DNA from: Pyropia haitanensis
Taxonomy: Eukaryota > Rhodophyta > Bangiophyceae > Bangiales > Bangiaceae
Direction of reading: 5' to 3'
Length of the DNA stretch: 64,000 bases
Assembly (NCBI GenBank): GCA_008729055.1
Contig: SDUX01000008.1
Location: forward strand, 1,178,001-1,242,000
Shown: piece after piece, positions 41,027 to 52,137 of the stretch
Numbering within the stretch: the stretch's first letter is position 1
Layout: every line of letters begins with the position of its first letter
Position numbers and translations under genes: made by a program
The notes under the pieces: generated by a model
Database searches by the model: none
The model's input: the letters and a program-made list of their open reading frames with translations, nothing else
What the model was told of the DNA's origin: nothing

Positions 41027-41642
41027 GGGGGGGGAGGTGATGGAGTGAGGGGGGGGGGGGGGGGGGGGGGAAGGGGCGGCCGGGGTGGACGAGGGGGGGG
41101 GGGGGGCGGGTGATGGGGAGATGGCGTCGATCCCAGACGGCCGCGGCCGCGTGTGCAGCGCGGCAGAGCTGATGACGTGGTCTTGGTGTGAGCGGTGCCA
41201 GGCGCGGTTGGTGACGGCGGCGGCGCGCTCCGACAGGTTGTGCACCAATTTTGCAAGATATTGTATATTCGTTAATGTGTCTCTGGTGGGCCACGGTCAC
41301 CGTCTTGTAAAACAGTGTCTCATTGGCTGAGTCTTTGGCTTCCGAGCCTGCCATTGGCTGATGACATGCGAATAGCAGCGTTACTTGAACCACTTGAGGA
41401 AAACTTCAGACAGCTACCGCACTTTTGTGGCTGTTCTTGAGCCTCGGCAGCGTGCGGCCGGGTCGCCCCCTTCCCAGTCTTGTGTCCCTCCTCCCAAACG
41501 CCGTGGCCCTCTGCCGACCCGGCCGCCCCTCTGCGTCACCGGCCACCGCGACCGTTCCTCCACCCCTGCCCCAGCCTCCGTCTCCCGCTCTCGCCCCACA
41601 CCCCATCGGGTGGGCGGTCGTCGGGGGTGTGGCGGCGGCGCG
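41027..41642. promoter_or_regulatory. Shared promoter of USB1 (-) and MED8 (+)
   Basis: The region 41230-41420 is AT-rich. Two copies of attggctga lie at 41322-41330 and 41353-41361, 31 bases apart: inverted CCAAT boxes, the NF-Y type spacing common in bidirectional promoters. gtatattcgttaatg near 41262 is TATA-like. Confidence 0.6.
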
Positions 41643-41722
41643 ATGGCTCCCCCCCCCCCCCCCCCCCGGCGCCCACCCCGGCCGGCGGCGGCACCGCCGC
41701 CGCCGCCGCCGCCGCGGCGGAC

Positions 41723-41762
<40 letters not shown>

Positions 41763-42999
41763 GGCCGCCGTCGACCGCCGCGTTTGGGTCCAAGGTGGAC
41801 GCGGCGCTCGTGTCGCTCCGGCTGCGGGCGATGGACCTGCAGGGCCGCCTCCTCGAGCTCCTCCGCTCGGTCGTTGCGCTGCGCGACGGCGTCGGCGACG
41901 CGCGGGATGACGCGTGGTAGGTTCTTGTTTTTGGGGGTGGCGGGGGGGGGGGGGGGGGGGGGGGTCTGTCTGGGGCGGCTCGTGTTGCAGGCCACGCTGC
42001 GTGTGTGGTGTGTGTGTGTGCGGGTGTGTGGGTGTGTGTGTATGTGTGGGTGTGTTTGTGTGTGGGGGGGGGGGGTGTGGGGGTGTGGGGGTGTGGCGTG
42101 CGTGGTGCCTGTTGCGGGCGTTTTTGCTTTGTGGGGCGCGGCGTGTGCTGCCGGGTGGGCACCCTCGCACCAGCAGTAGCAGCAGCTGCTGCTGCGGCTC
42201 GGTACGGCGAGGGCGGGCGCGACCGACCGCGCGCTACTTGCGCACGTCGCTGACTGTGCGGATTGTCTCGCACCTCGGTTGCTGTCGACCGCTACGGCCG
42301 CCGGCGCTGCTGGTGCCGCCTGGCGTGGCGTGCGGACACTGCCCGCGCCCGTGCACCCGCGCGCCCTGTTCTGCTCTGCGTGGCGTGTGCCCACCGCTAC
42401 GCACCCTCCTCCCCCTGCTCGGCCGTGTCTCCCGACGGGTGTGCGCGTCCCGTTTTGGCCGCTGGTGTGTGTGGTCCTGTCAATTTCCTCGCTCTCCCCC
42501 CCCCCCCCAACCCCGTGCGCCTCCCGCCCCCCCCTCCCGTGCGCAGGCCCGCCTTCCTCGCCGCCTTTGAGACCATCGCCAAGCTCTTCACCGCCCTCAC
42601 CGCCGACCTCTCCCGCGCGTCCACCGAGGCCGGCCTCGCGCACTACGTGCTCCTCCCCGCGCCCGCCGCGTGTGAGGCGGGCTCCGACACGCCCATCGCC
42701 GCGCTCGCGCGCACGCGGCTGCCGCCCGAGGTGGAGGACGACGCCGCCGCCCTCGCCGCGGCCGCCGCGCGCGAGATGATTGACGCCGGCCGCCGCGGCG
42801 CGGTGTCGCAGCTGCGCTCGTTGCAGGCGCACGTGGGCGTGTACAACGCGTTTGTGGCGGGCGCGGTGGACCGGTACGTGGCGGCGCGGGAGGACCTGGC
42901 CGTGCCGCGGGCGCCGCCGGCGGAGCGCCGCCCGCGGGGGGGGGGGGGGGGGGGGGGGACGCCGTGCTCCTCGCCGTCGAGCGGGGGGCGGGGCTGTGA
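41643..42999 (+). CDS. MED8: Mediator subunit 8 (two exons)
   Basis: Head-module subunit of the RNA polymerase II Mediator. Exon 1 (41643-41916) begins MAPPPP; after a C19 run it continues in the shifted frame with an Ala-run and the first helix pair (FGSKVDAALVSLRLRAMD, LLELLRSVVALRDGV). Exon 2 starts at 42547. The phase-2 junction gives AWPAFLAAFETIAKLF, which aligns with the TWPSVLDSFALL region of animal MED8. Then come TEAGLAHYVLLPAP, the diagnostic TRLPPEVEDDAAAL, and a third helix (AVSQLRSLQAHVGVYN). After a G23 run (42936-42958) the shifted frame gives DAVLLAVERGAGL and a stop at 42997, matching the NALVAAVAFGKGL motif at the family's end. Both frame changes fit one missing base. The long Ser/Gln-rich tail of animal MED8 is absent. 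Confidence 0.78.
41917..42546 (+). other. Intron of MED8 with G-run and TG microsatellite
   Basis: 630 bp, donor GTAGGT, acceptor GTGCGCAG preceded by a C/T-rich tract. Contains a G-run near 41941-41964 and an impure (TG)n/(GTGTGGGG)n tract at 42000-42110. It is the longest intron I can define in the window. Confidence 0.75.
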
Positions 43000-43867
43000 C
43001 GGCGAGACCCCCCCGCGCCGTCAGCCATGCTTCTGTGGTTGCTTTTTTTTTTTTTTTTTTGTCTTGTCCGCCTGTTGTAGGGGATGCGTGCTTGGCGCCT
43101 TCTGGACCGCGCAGTCACCGCGCTGGCGGCAAGGCGTCGAGCGCCAGGCTCGTGGCGGCAGCGGTGCGCACCACAGGCCACACGCGCGCCGCGCCACCGC
43201 GCATGGCTCGTGCGGCCATGGCCAAGACATGCAGGAATATCGCAACGGCGGTGGCCAAGGCCACCACGACCGCCCACAGACTCCCATCGCGCAACGACCG
43301 CGGGGGGGCGGCCGGCGACGGTAGGACATGCCCACCCTCAGCCCCGCCCGACTTGTGGTCCGCCTTCCAACGCCCACGCTCCCACCCACCCTGTCCCCCT
43401 ACCCATTGCTCCTCACCCCCTTCTGCTCCTCTAGCCCTACCAAGCCCTCTGCCTCAGCTGCCGCTGCTCTGCCACTGCCGGCTCAGCAGCGTCAACAACA
43501 CCCCCATAGGTCCGTCGCCGCAGCCAGCTTGGCCACGCTGCACTCCTCGCTGTCGTCCCTTGCCCAGCACGGTACGCCGTCCCGCCGACAGCGGCAGTCA
43601 CTCCACCGCCACGCCCCGTGCCCGGCCGTCACGCCACGATCCGCCTGCCGCGTGCCCCTCCAACGCCCCTGTCCCCCGGCTGCAGCCCACGCTATCGCCG
43701 CCGTCCGCTCACGGGAGGGGGGGGCAGCGAGGGCGGTCGTGGTAGCACCGGGAACAGCCGCCACCGCCGCGTGCCGCCGTGGCGCGTCAGCCGCACCGAC
43801 GCCACCGCCGTCCGCCGTGCGTTGGCGGGCTCGCCCAGTGGATTGATGAGCGGGGCGCAGGGGGGAT
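43000..43867. other. Intergenic region with a weak coding candidate
   Basis: A T18 tract lies at about 43045-43062. From 43203 a short + strand frame (MARAAMAKTCRNIATAVAKA) ends near a possible donor at 43320, with C/T-rich DNA and tag/cag acceptors near 43430-43490. The downstream frames match nothing, so I do not call a gene. Confidence 0.3.
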
Positions 43868-44008
43868 CTACGCCCTCTTGGCGTGAGCGTCAGACATAGG
43901 CACCGCCCCGTCGGTGGGTGCGACAACATAGTGGTAGACGAGGACAAGGCCGACGATGGCGTAGCCGCCCCAGGAGGCGAGCACCGCCAGCTGCGCGTCG
44001 TCAATCAT
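43868..44008 (-). CDS. OST4: OST4, small subunit of the oligosaccharyltransferase complex
   Basis: 46 residues. OST4 is a single-pass ER membrane peptide that stabilises the catalytic STT3 subunit in N-glycosylation. The sequence begins MIDDAQLAVLASWGG and continues YAIVGLVLVYHYVV, with the transmembrane helix at residues 8-30. Start (M-I-x-D-x-Q-L), helix and the Y-H-Y-V end match animal OST4 residue by residue. The C-terminal tail (APTDGAVPMSDAHAKRA) is about 9 residues longer than in animals. The ATG at 44008 is the only reasonable start. Single exon, no nearby homopolymer problem. Genes this short are easily missed in GC-rich genomes. Confidence 0.85.
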   Translation of the reverse strand: MIDDAQLAVLASWGGYAIVGLVLVYHYVVAPTDGAVPMSDAHAKRA

Positions 44009-44685
44009 GATGGGTGAGGTGGGAGGCAGGGAGTAGACGACAGCGAAATGAAAGGAATGGTTGCTGGGACAGAGGTTGTGCGGCGCTCTGTGGGACGAAG
44101 GAGCACCGTGGGACCCACGGGTCGCCTGGACGGGGTGAGGGGGAGGAAAGGAGAGGAGATGGCGCGTCGCAGCGTCACGCCACCGGACGTCAACGACCGG
44201 AGTGAGGTGGCTGTCAGCTGAAACTAGTATCGTAACTTTCAACGCAGAAGGTCTGATACCTCGAAGAGTCGACGTCTAATTATCAACGTGGCAGGCGAGA
44301 CAGGCAGAGAAATTGTCGTAGCGGCCTGCACTTGGGTCGTGGAGGACGCAGCGACCAAGACCTGCGCGAATACCCGCACTCACGCATGGGTGCACGCCTG
44401 TTCACAGCCTTTCTATTTCGTGCAACCGCTCAGTGGTGTGAGGAAACGAGAAACAAAAGAATAAACAGTCGCCCGTGCTGGCAGAGCACCAGACGCTTCC
44501 CCCTCTCCTCCCCTGAGCTTGCACGCCAGCCGGCAGACGCCTGCCACTGCGGCGCTGACTGGCCTATCCACACCGGGCCCACCTGACCGCCCATCGTGCT
44601 CGCTCCTACCCGTTACCCACATGCATGGTGCCCACTCTGCGCGCCGTGCGCACCCTCCCCCCACACCCGTCGACGACGCCCACGA
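44009..44685. other. Intergenic region upstream of OST4 and downstream of the HA-repeat gene
   Basis: AT-richer than the surroundings, especially 44220-44300 and 44400-44470, which probably includes the OST4 promoter. No gene seen. Confidence 0.45.
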
Positions 44686-46890
44686 CTACTGGCGTTCGCC
44701 CACGCGGTGCGACGCGAGGGCGCCCAGGTCCCGCAGCCGCGCCACCCGCCCTGCCGGCAGCGCCCCCCCCGCCGCGGCGGCGCGCTGGGAGCGCACCCAA
44801 AAGAAGAGCCGCGCGTCGCTCGCGCACGCCGCCGCCACCCGCGCCGCGCGGACGCGGTCGCCCTCGCCGATGCGGGTCGGCCCGACGACGGCGGCGAGGG
44901 CGTCGGCGTGCGCCTCCCACAGCACGTCGAGCGGCTGGAAGGGGAAGCCCACCTCGAGGAGCGTCACCAGCCGCGACCGCGGCATCGTGCCCGACGCGAG
45001 CCGCCGCCGCTGGGAGGCCACCCACAGGGGCACCGACGTGAGCGGCGCGGGCAGCACCGACGGGAGGAGGCACGCCTCCGCCTCTGCACACAGCGGGGAC
45101 ACGCGCAGCGGCGTCGGCAGCGGCGGCTCGACCGTCGATGGCGACGGCGCGATGGGCACGGGCGGCAACGACACGGGCCCGAGGAGCTCCTGCCACTCGG
45201 CTAGCGACAGCCGCGCGAGCGCCACCTGCGCCGCGTCCGTCGGGTCGACGGCGAGCACGGACGGCGACAGCAGGTCGAGACCCGCAATCGTCGGCACCGG
45301 CGGCGGGGGGAGCGCCGCCGCGGGCGGCGCGCCGGGCGTCAGGCCCGCCCGCAGCCGCAGCGCCGCGTCGCGGGTGGCAATGTAGCGCAGCAGGTTGACG
45401 CGCCACGCCGTCTCGTGGACGTCCCACACAAAGCCCGACGCGTCGAGCCGCGCGACGCGCGCCGCGTTGAGCCGCCCCGTCCGCCGGTTGAGCCGCTGCG
45501 ACACGACCCAGGTGTACAGGCGGGGCAGGTCAAACGCTTCGGGGTCGGGGTCGTCATAGATGGAAAAGGGGAGCGGCGTCGCGGCCGGCACGCCCGCCGC
45601 CGCCGCCGCCGCGTCCGCGTCCGCCTTGGCCTGCACCCGCGCCGCCGCCGACTCCGCCGCCACCACCGTCGCCGCCGCCACCGACGCGGCCGAGCCCCGC
45701 CGCCTCCGCGGCTGCTCGACTGCCCCCGTCAACGGCGCGGCGGCCTCGGCACCCTCCTCGTCCATGCCCGCCGCGGGTGACCCCTGCGCCCCCGCCTGGC
45801 GCACCTCCACGTCTCCCGTGAGCGCAACGTACGCCTCCCAGCGGGCGGCGCGGGCGTCCCAGCCGGCCGGCTCGCCCGCCCAGTTGGCGTCCACCTGGTC
45901 CAGCGCCGCCAGCCGGTGGACGCCCAGCCGCCCCCGCCGCGCCGCCGACCGCTGCGCGCACAGCCAGGCGGCGAGCTTGGTGTGCTGCGGGATCCGCAGG
46001 TGCCCGTGCGCGGCCTTGAAGGCGGAGAGCTCCGCGAGGCGGTGGTCCCAGTTGGGCGCCGCCGACGACCACGGGAAGCCGAGCGCCTCGAGCGCCGCCG
46101 CCCGCACCGCGCCGAGGCGGCCGCGCCGGTACGCCGCCGCCTGCGCCTGCACCCAGCGCGCGAGATCCGGGGGGGGGGGGGGGGGGGGGCCGTCGCGTGC
46201 ACGTTGGACGCCCGCTGGTGCTGCACGAGCTCCAGATAACGAGACTCCCACGAGGAGGAGCTGCTTGGCTTGGGAGACGGGGGTGGGGAGGACGAGGAGG
46301 GGGGAGACGCTGGAGCGGTCTCTTCAGAGGAGGGCGGAGCCGCTTCCGCAGAGCGGCTGGGCAGAGAGGGCGGCTCGGCCGAGGTGGCCGCGGCGCGCGA
46401 CCTGGCGGGCTGGGCGTCATCTGTGGAAACGCTCCCCGCCCTTGGCCGTCGGCTGGGGGACGCTTGCCCCCCCGCAGAGGTGCCTTGGCCCGCCGCGTCC
46501 GCTACGACCGCCGCGGCGGTCACGACAGCAGCCGCACCGGTCGGCACCACAGGTGCCGCCGCCGCCGCCGCCTCCATTGCCGTCGGCGCACCCGCCGCGG
46601 CGCGCCCCCTCGTCGCGCCCGCGGCTGGCACCGCCGGCGCGGCCGCGGCGGCGGCAGCCAGCCGCGGCGATCCCCCCGCCTCCACGCCCACGGCGGCCAT
46701 GGCGCGCTCCAGCCCCGCCGCCGCGTCGCCGTCAGCGGCGGCTTTGCCCCCCGCCTCCCCCGCTCCATCCCGCGCCCGTGACGGCGCCGGCGCCGGTGCT
46801 GGCGCCACCGGCCGGCGGCCGCCCCGGCGGGGCGTCCCGAGCAACGACCGCGACGGCGGTGCCGCGGCGGCCGCGCCACCGCCGCCACCG

Positions 46891-46951
<61 letters not shown>

Positions 46952-47273
46952 GTGCGGCGCCACCCCGTGGCGCCGCCGCGCCGCGGCGCGTCGCCGGCGG
47001 CCGCCGCCCCCGCACCCGCGGCGTGGCGACGGCCACCACCCGGCATGGTGGCGGTGCCACTGGCGGCGGCGGCAGCGACGGCGGCGACAATGGCGGCGAC
47101 GGTGGCGGCGGCGGCGGCGGCCGGCCGGGCCCCACCGCCGCCGATGGCAGGCGGCGGCCGGGCCAGCCGCCGAGCAGCGGCGAGGCGGGTGGCGGGGGGA
47201 GGAAGGCGGCCGCGGCCGCCGCCGCGGCCGACGCCATGGACGACAGCGGCGCGGGGGGGGGCCCCGCCGTCAT
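44686..47273 (-). CDS. Helicase-associated (HA) domain repeat protein without a helicase domain
   Basis: From the ATG at 47273 the first roughly 350 residues are Ala/Pro/Gly-rich low complexity. Then several HA repeats follow (family pattern W..r...L..f...hG...vP.....L..Wv..QR.....G.L...r...L...gF.W). Clear pieces: SSWESRYLELVQHQR + LARWVQAQAAAYRRGRLG + ALEALGFPW; NWDHRLAELSAFKAAHGHLR + LAAWLCAQRSAARRGRLG; LYTWVVSQRLNRRTGRLN + LDASGFVWDV; PLWVASQRRRLASGTMP + LLEVGFPF; FFWVRSQRAAAAGGALP. The frame changes once, at a G21 run (46169-46189) inside the first repeat, consistent with one missing base. HA domains are thought to bind nucleic acids. Proteins made only of HA repeats are known from algae, stramenopiles and bacteria, with unknown function. 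No ATPase motifs are present. Confidence 0.78.
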
Positions 47274-48909
47274 GGCGCGGGTGGGAGGGGGGGGGGGGGG
47301 GGGGGGAAGGGGAGATGTCCGCAAGGGGGGAAGGAGACAGCGCGCCGGGATGTGCCGCAGTGGTTGGCAACGGAAGCAGACGCGACGGGGAAGGGGGGAC
47401 GGCCGGGACACGGGCAGCGGATGGACGAGCGGGGGCGCCGGGAGGAAGGGGGTGCGTGTGTGCGCTACGTGATGGAGGCAAGACCGGGAAGCGGCGCGGC
47501 GGCCCGGTCGTTGCGCTACGTCGCCCGCCTGCGCCGGCGCGACAGTGCCGCCTGCCGCCACGGGCGGCCTCGTCAGGGACGGCCGCCTGCTGCCCCGCTG
47601 CCGCCACAGCCCGCTGCTGGCGCACCGCCCGCCCACGAAGCGCACCGCCGCAGGGGGGGAGGGGGGCACCGCCGCCGTGGCCAGCCGCGGCGGGGAACCA
47701 GCCCGCCAGCCTCCACGCCCGCGCGCCGCGTCGCACGCGCCGCCGCGTCGGCGGGCGGGCCAGCCGTGGGCCAACCACTGGTGGCCGCGGCGCCAGCATG
47801 GCCGCCGCCCATCCAATTGGTTTGGTCTGGACACGGGCGGCCGCCTCCACGCCCCCCCCCCCCCCCCCCCCCCCCGCCCCCCCCCCCGCCGCCCCCTTCA
47901 CGACACGCGCGCATCGAGGATGGCGAGGCGGGCCTTGGCGAGCCGCCACCACCATACGGGGGGGGTGGGGGTTCCGGGCCGGCGCACGCGATTGGGCCGT
48001 GCGCAGCGGGGCGGCGTCCGCGGCGGGCGCTCCCATTTGGCGGGCGCACCCCCCGCTGCAATGTGAGTGGCCAACGACGGCGCTCAATGGCGGCGGGGGG
48101 GTGCGTGGCCAACCACAAACGGGAGGCGACAACCGCAAACGCGGGCGTGCGGGGAGACAGGTGCCACCCCGTCGGCGCGAGGTGTGGAGAGATATTTTGT
48201 GAGGGATTTGGGACGTGCTGGGGGGGGGGGGAGGCGGCTTGCCCGCCGGTCAGACGCGCGATGCGTGCAAAGCAAGTATCGCAAGTATCTCGTGTGTCTG
48301 TTCACCATCCAAGTAATTGTGAACCGCAGGGAAGTTACTTGGGGGTGAGCGGCCCCCAAGGACGATAGCATCACGAATCGAAATTCAGGGAACTTTAGTG
48401 GTGGCCACCGGAAACCTCTCGCGCCGTAGCTTGGACCGTCGGCGACACGGCGCGACCGCGCCGCACGCGCCGCGGCGCGTGCCCTCTTTCTCGGGCGCGG
48501 CGTGGGGGGTGCGGCGGCGGTCCCGCGTCCCGCTCCCGCCCTTTCGCCACCCGCGGCGGCCGCCGGCACTTGCCCAGCGGTTGCCGGCGCTGCCCCCCCC
48601 CACCGCCGGGCTCGTCTTGGTGCGTGCGCGCCTCTGCAGTCGCCGCCGGTGCGTGGTTGGTGCCGGCCGGCAGCCCCCCCCCCCCCCCTCCCCAGCCCTG
48701 CCCCCCCCCCCCCCCTCCCGTCCCTCCGCCTTTTTGCCGATTCCATCCCCACCCTCCCCGCCCCTCCCCCAACACCCACTCACCCCCCCCGCCCCCCCCC
48801 CCCCGCCCCTCCCCTCCCCGCTGTCCGTGCCCCGCTTCCCCTCCCAGCCGTCCCCCATTCTCTTTGCACACTTGCCGGCCTGCGGCGCGGCGCCTGGGCG
48901 TTTTTTTGT
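47274..48909. promoter_or_regulatory. Divergent upstream region of the HA-repeat gene (-) and the SWIB gene (+)
   Basis: A ccaattgg, a CCAAT box on both strands, lies near 47814. An AT-richer island at 48270-48410 includes the direct repeat caagtatcgcaagtatc and the inverted repeat ttggggg...cccccaa (about 48339-48359). Long C-runs fill 48660-48830. No other gene seen. Confidence 0.45.
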
Positions 48910-49167
48910 ATGGGGGACACCAACACCGCCGCGGCGGGGGCGCCGCCGCCGCCGCCGCCCCCCGCCCCCGCTGCGGCGGCGGCCACGGCAGCGGCAGCGG
49001 CGGGTGGCGGCGGCGCGCCGGCGGCGGGTGCCGCGTCGCCGTCGGGGGGGGGGGGGGGGCGGCGATGGCGGGCGCGGCCGCCTCGGGCCGCGGCGGCGGC
49101 GGTGGCGACGGCGGCGGCGGTGGCGGCGGCGGGGGGGGCGTGGCGGCCTAGCCGCTGGCGGTGAGGC

Positions 49168-49204
<37 letters not shown>

Positions 49205-49772
49205 CACCCGGCCGCGGCCGCCGCCGCGCCCGCGGCGGCCGCGGCGCCCATGCCAGCCACGCCGACCACGTCGGCGCCGGCGGTGGCACCGACCGCCGGC
49301 GGCGCGCCCACTGTGCCGGCCGCGCCAGTGTCGGCGCCGCCGCGCGACGCCGCCGCGCCAGTGGCGGCAGCCGCGGCGCCGTCGGCGGCGCGGGGGGGCA
49401 CAGCAGGGACGCCCGCCGCGGCACCCGCCGCCGTGCCACCGCCGCCGCCGCCGCCGCCGTCGGCCGTTGCGGGTGACGGCAGCGGCGGTGACGGCGGCGG
49501 CGGCGACGGTGGCGGCGGCGGCGGCGGCCCGCCAGCGGCGCGGCTGGCGGGCGGCGGCGCGCGGCTGGGCGGTGGCGACGTGGTGGTGGCGGCGGGGGGG
49601 GGGGGGGGGGGGGGGTGGTGGCCCCCGCCGCCGGCCAACAGGCGGCGGTGGGCGGTGCGGGGGGGGTGCCCCGGCTGGCCCGCCGCCGCCGCCGGCGGCG
49701 GCGGCGGCGTCTGCGCCCGTGACGGTCGCGGCGGGGCCGCCGGCCGCCGCGGCGGGGAGGGCGGCGTCGACC

Positions 49773-49810
<38 letters not shown>

Positions 49811-50033
49811 CGTGCCGTCGCCCGTGGCTGGCGTCACGCCGCCGCCGCCCGCGGCGGGCGCGGCGGGCGCGGCGGGTGTGGCGGGTGCGGCGGCGTCGCC
49901 GCCGCCGCCGCCGGCCGCCGCGTCGGCCATGGAGGTGGACGCCCCTGCCGCCGCCGACGCCGGCCGCGCCGCCGCGTTCGCGGCGGCCGACCCGACGGCG
50001 GCGTCCCCCCCCGCCGCAAACGCCACGGCCGGC

Positions 50034-50064
<31 letters not shown>

Positions 50065-50733
50065 GCGGCGGCGGCACGGCGCCCGTGGCGGCGGGCGCCC
50101 CCTCCCGGGCGCTCCCCCCCCGGACGCCGCTCAAGCGCGGGCGGCCGCCCTCCCCCCCCCCCCCCAGCCCGCCGCGCACCTGCCCCGCCGGCTGGACGGC
50201 GCGGCGATCGCGGGCGTTGCCGCGGCGCTGCTGTCGGCCCCCCCCTCGGCGGCGGCGGCGGCGGCAGCGTCCGCGGCGCCACCGTCGGCGGCGGCGGCGG
50301 CCGCGCGGACCGCCGCGGCCGCCGCGGTCGACGCGGACCCCGCGGCGGTGGCGGCGGCGGGCGGCGTCGACGCGCCGTCGCTGCTCGCGTCGGCCGCCGC
50401 CGCGGCGGCGGCCGACGACCCGCGCTACGCGCGGGCCGCCGCCGCGGCGGGGCGGCTGGACCTGGTCGCCGCGCGGGGCGCGGCGCAGCTGGGCGCCGCG
50501 CTCGGCGCCGACGGGGGGGGGTGGTGCGGACGCTCCGCGTGCGCGCGTCGGCGGTGGTGGGGGGGGGGGGGGGGGGGGGGGACGCTCCGCCTGGTCGGCT
50601 GGCTCCTGCCAGACGCGGCGGGGGATGGGCAGCTGGGGGAGTGGCACGCGGCGGCCGCTGGGGGGGGGGGGCGGCGGCCGGCGCCAGCGACGGCGACGTG
50701 GGGATGGCCAATGGGGACACGGCGGCCAGCACG

Positions 50734-50769
<36 letters not shown>

Positions 50770-51072
50770 ACGCCGCCGCGGCCGGCGGCGGCGGCGGCGG
50801 CGGCGCCCCGCGGCGCGGCGGCCGCCGCGGCCGCGACCGCGGCGGCGTCGACCGCGGCGGCCACCCCCACCGCGGCGTCGGCGGCGGCCGTGGACGCTGG
50901 CCGCGCCTGGGGCAGCACCGCCGCCGCCCGCTTCACCGACCTCGTCCGGCGGGTGCTCGTCGCGTGCCCCGACGGGCGGGTGGTGGACTGGTGCCGCGGC
51001 GCCGCCGAGCCGCCCGTCGACGGCATCGAGCTGTCCGTGCCGGGCGTGGTGCCGCCGCCGGCGGGTGCCGCC

Positions 51073-51103
<31 letters not shown>

Positions 51104-51467
51104 GTACGCCCGGCGCGACGGCGGCGCCCCCCCCCCTGCGCGTCTTCCTCTACCTCACCGAGTCGCCGCCCACGTACGGCCTGTCGCTGGCGCTCGGGCG
51201 CGTCCTCAACATGCGCCGCGGCACCATCGCGGCCGTCCACGAGCGGGTGTGGGAGTACGTCACGCGGCGGGGGCTCCACTGCGTCGACGACCGGACGGTG
51301 GTGCGGCTGGACGCGCCGCTGCAGGCGCTCTTCCCGCCGCCGAGCGCGGAGCGCAAGGCGACAGAGGTGCTCAAGCTGCAGTTCTTTGCCGACGTGCTCC
51401 GCTCCCACCTCCACGCCGACGAGCCGCTCCTGCTGCGCGTGCCCGTGGGCGCCGCCGCCGAGGGGGG

Positions 51468-51509
<42 letters not shown>

Positions 51510-51570
51510 TGGCGCGGCGGCCGTCCCGGCGCCCACCCCCGCCGCCACCAACGCTGCTGCCGGCGGCAGC

Positions 51571-51622
<52 letters not shown>

Positions 51623-52137
51623 ACGCCGCCGCCGCCACCGCCGCCGCCGCCGCCCCGCCAGCGGCGCTGACCGTCGACGTGCGGGTGCGGGTGGCGGACA
51701 AGTCCGCGGCGGTCGCGGCGCGCCCCCCCCCCGCGGCGGCCCTCGGCAGCAGCCTCCCCGCCGCAACGGCGGGCCTCGAGGCGGCGCTCGCCGCCACCGC
51801 CGCCGCCCGCCGCCGCCGCGCCTGGTACGCCGCGTTTGCCGCCGACCCCGCCGCCTTTACCGCCGCGCTCGTCCAGTCGGCGGGCCGCGACGCGGCCGTC
51901 GCGGCGGGCGCCGCGGCGGACCCGTCGCCCGAAGCCGCCCGCCGCGCAGCGTACTACCGGGGGGGTGGCTGGCCGAGGCGGTGCCGGCCTACCTGCTCGG
52001 CAAGCAGGTGGCGGACACGGCGGCGGCGACGCAGGATGGGGGGGGGCGGTGCGGGCGGTGCTCGAGGCGGCCGCGCGGGCGGCCGCGACGGCAGGCGAGG
52101 GGGGGGACGCCAAGGGGGGGAAGGGGGGGACAAGTAG
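48910..52137 (+). CDS. SMARCD: BAF60/SWP73-type SWI/SNF subunit with SWIB domain (frame broken at many G/C-runs)
   Basis: Accessory subunit of SWI/SNF chromatin remodellers. The ATG at 48910 begins MGDTNTAAAGAP; a long Ala/Gly/Pro-rich N-terminus follows. The first conserved block (RTPLKRGRPP, then LPRRLDGAAIAGVAAALL) starts near 50120. Further on: VVRTLRVRASAVVG, GTLRLVGWLLPDAAGD, ARFTDLVRRVLVACPDGRVV, VDGIELSVPGVV. The SWIB domain spans about 51140-51430 (PLRVFLYLTESPPTYGLSLA, LGRVLNMRRGTIAAVHERVW, LKLQFFADVLRSHLHADEPL). The BAF60 C-terminus is also recognisable (LTVDVRVRV, RRRAWYAAFAADPAAFTAAL, then GGWLAEAVPAYLL after a frame change at 51959-51965). At least five frame changes between conserved blocks sit on G/C-runs (50152-50165, 50513-50521, 50559-50581, 50660-50671, 51959-51965). 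The stop at 52135 assumes the same correction at the last runs. Confidence 0.82.
51571..51622 (+). repeat. (GGCGCG)8 hexanucleotide repeat in the SWIB gene
   Basis: Perfect array coding for alternating Gly-Ala, in the linker between the SWIB domain and the C-terminal BAF60 region. Its length is a multiple of six, so expansion or contraction would keep the frame. Confidence 0.8.

Noticed and set aside
43203..43850. A possible two-exon small gene (start MARAAMAKTC)
   Set aside because: The proposed downstream exon has stops or no similarity in every phase tried; splice sites are only weakly supported.
46195..47472. Plus-strand frame opposite the N-terminus of the HA-repeat protein
   Set aside because: Low-complexity mirror of the Ala/Pro-rich coding strand; no start context and no domain.
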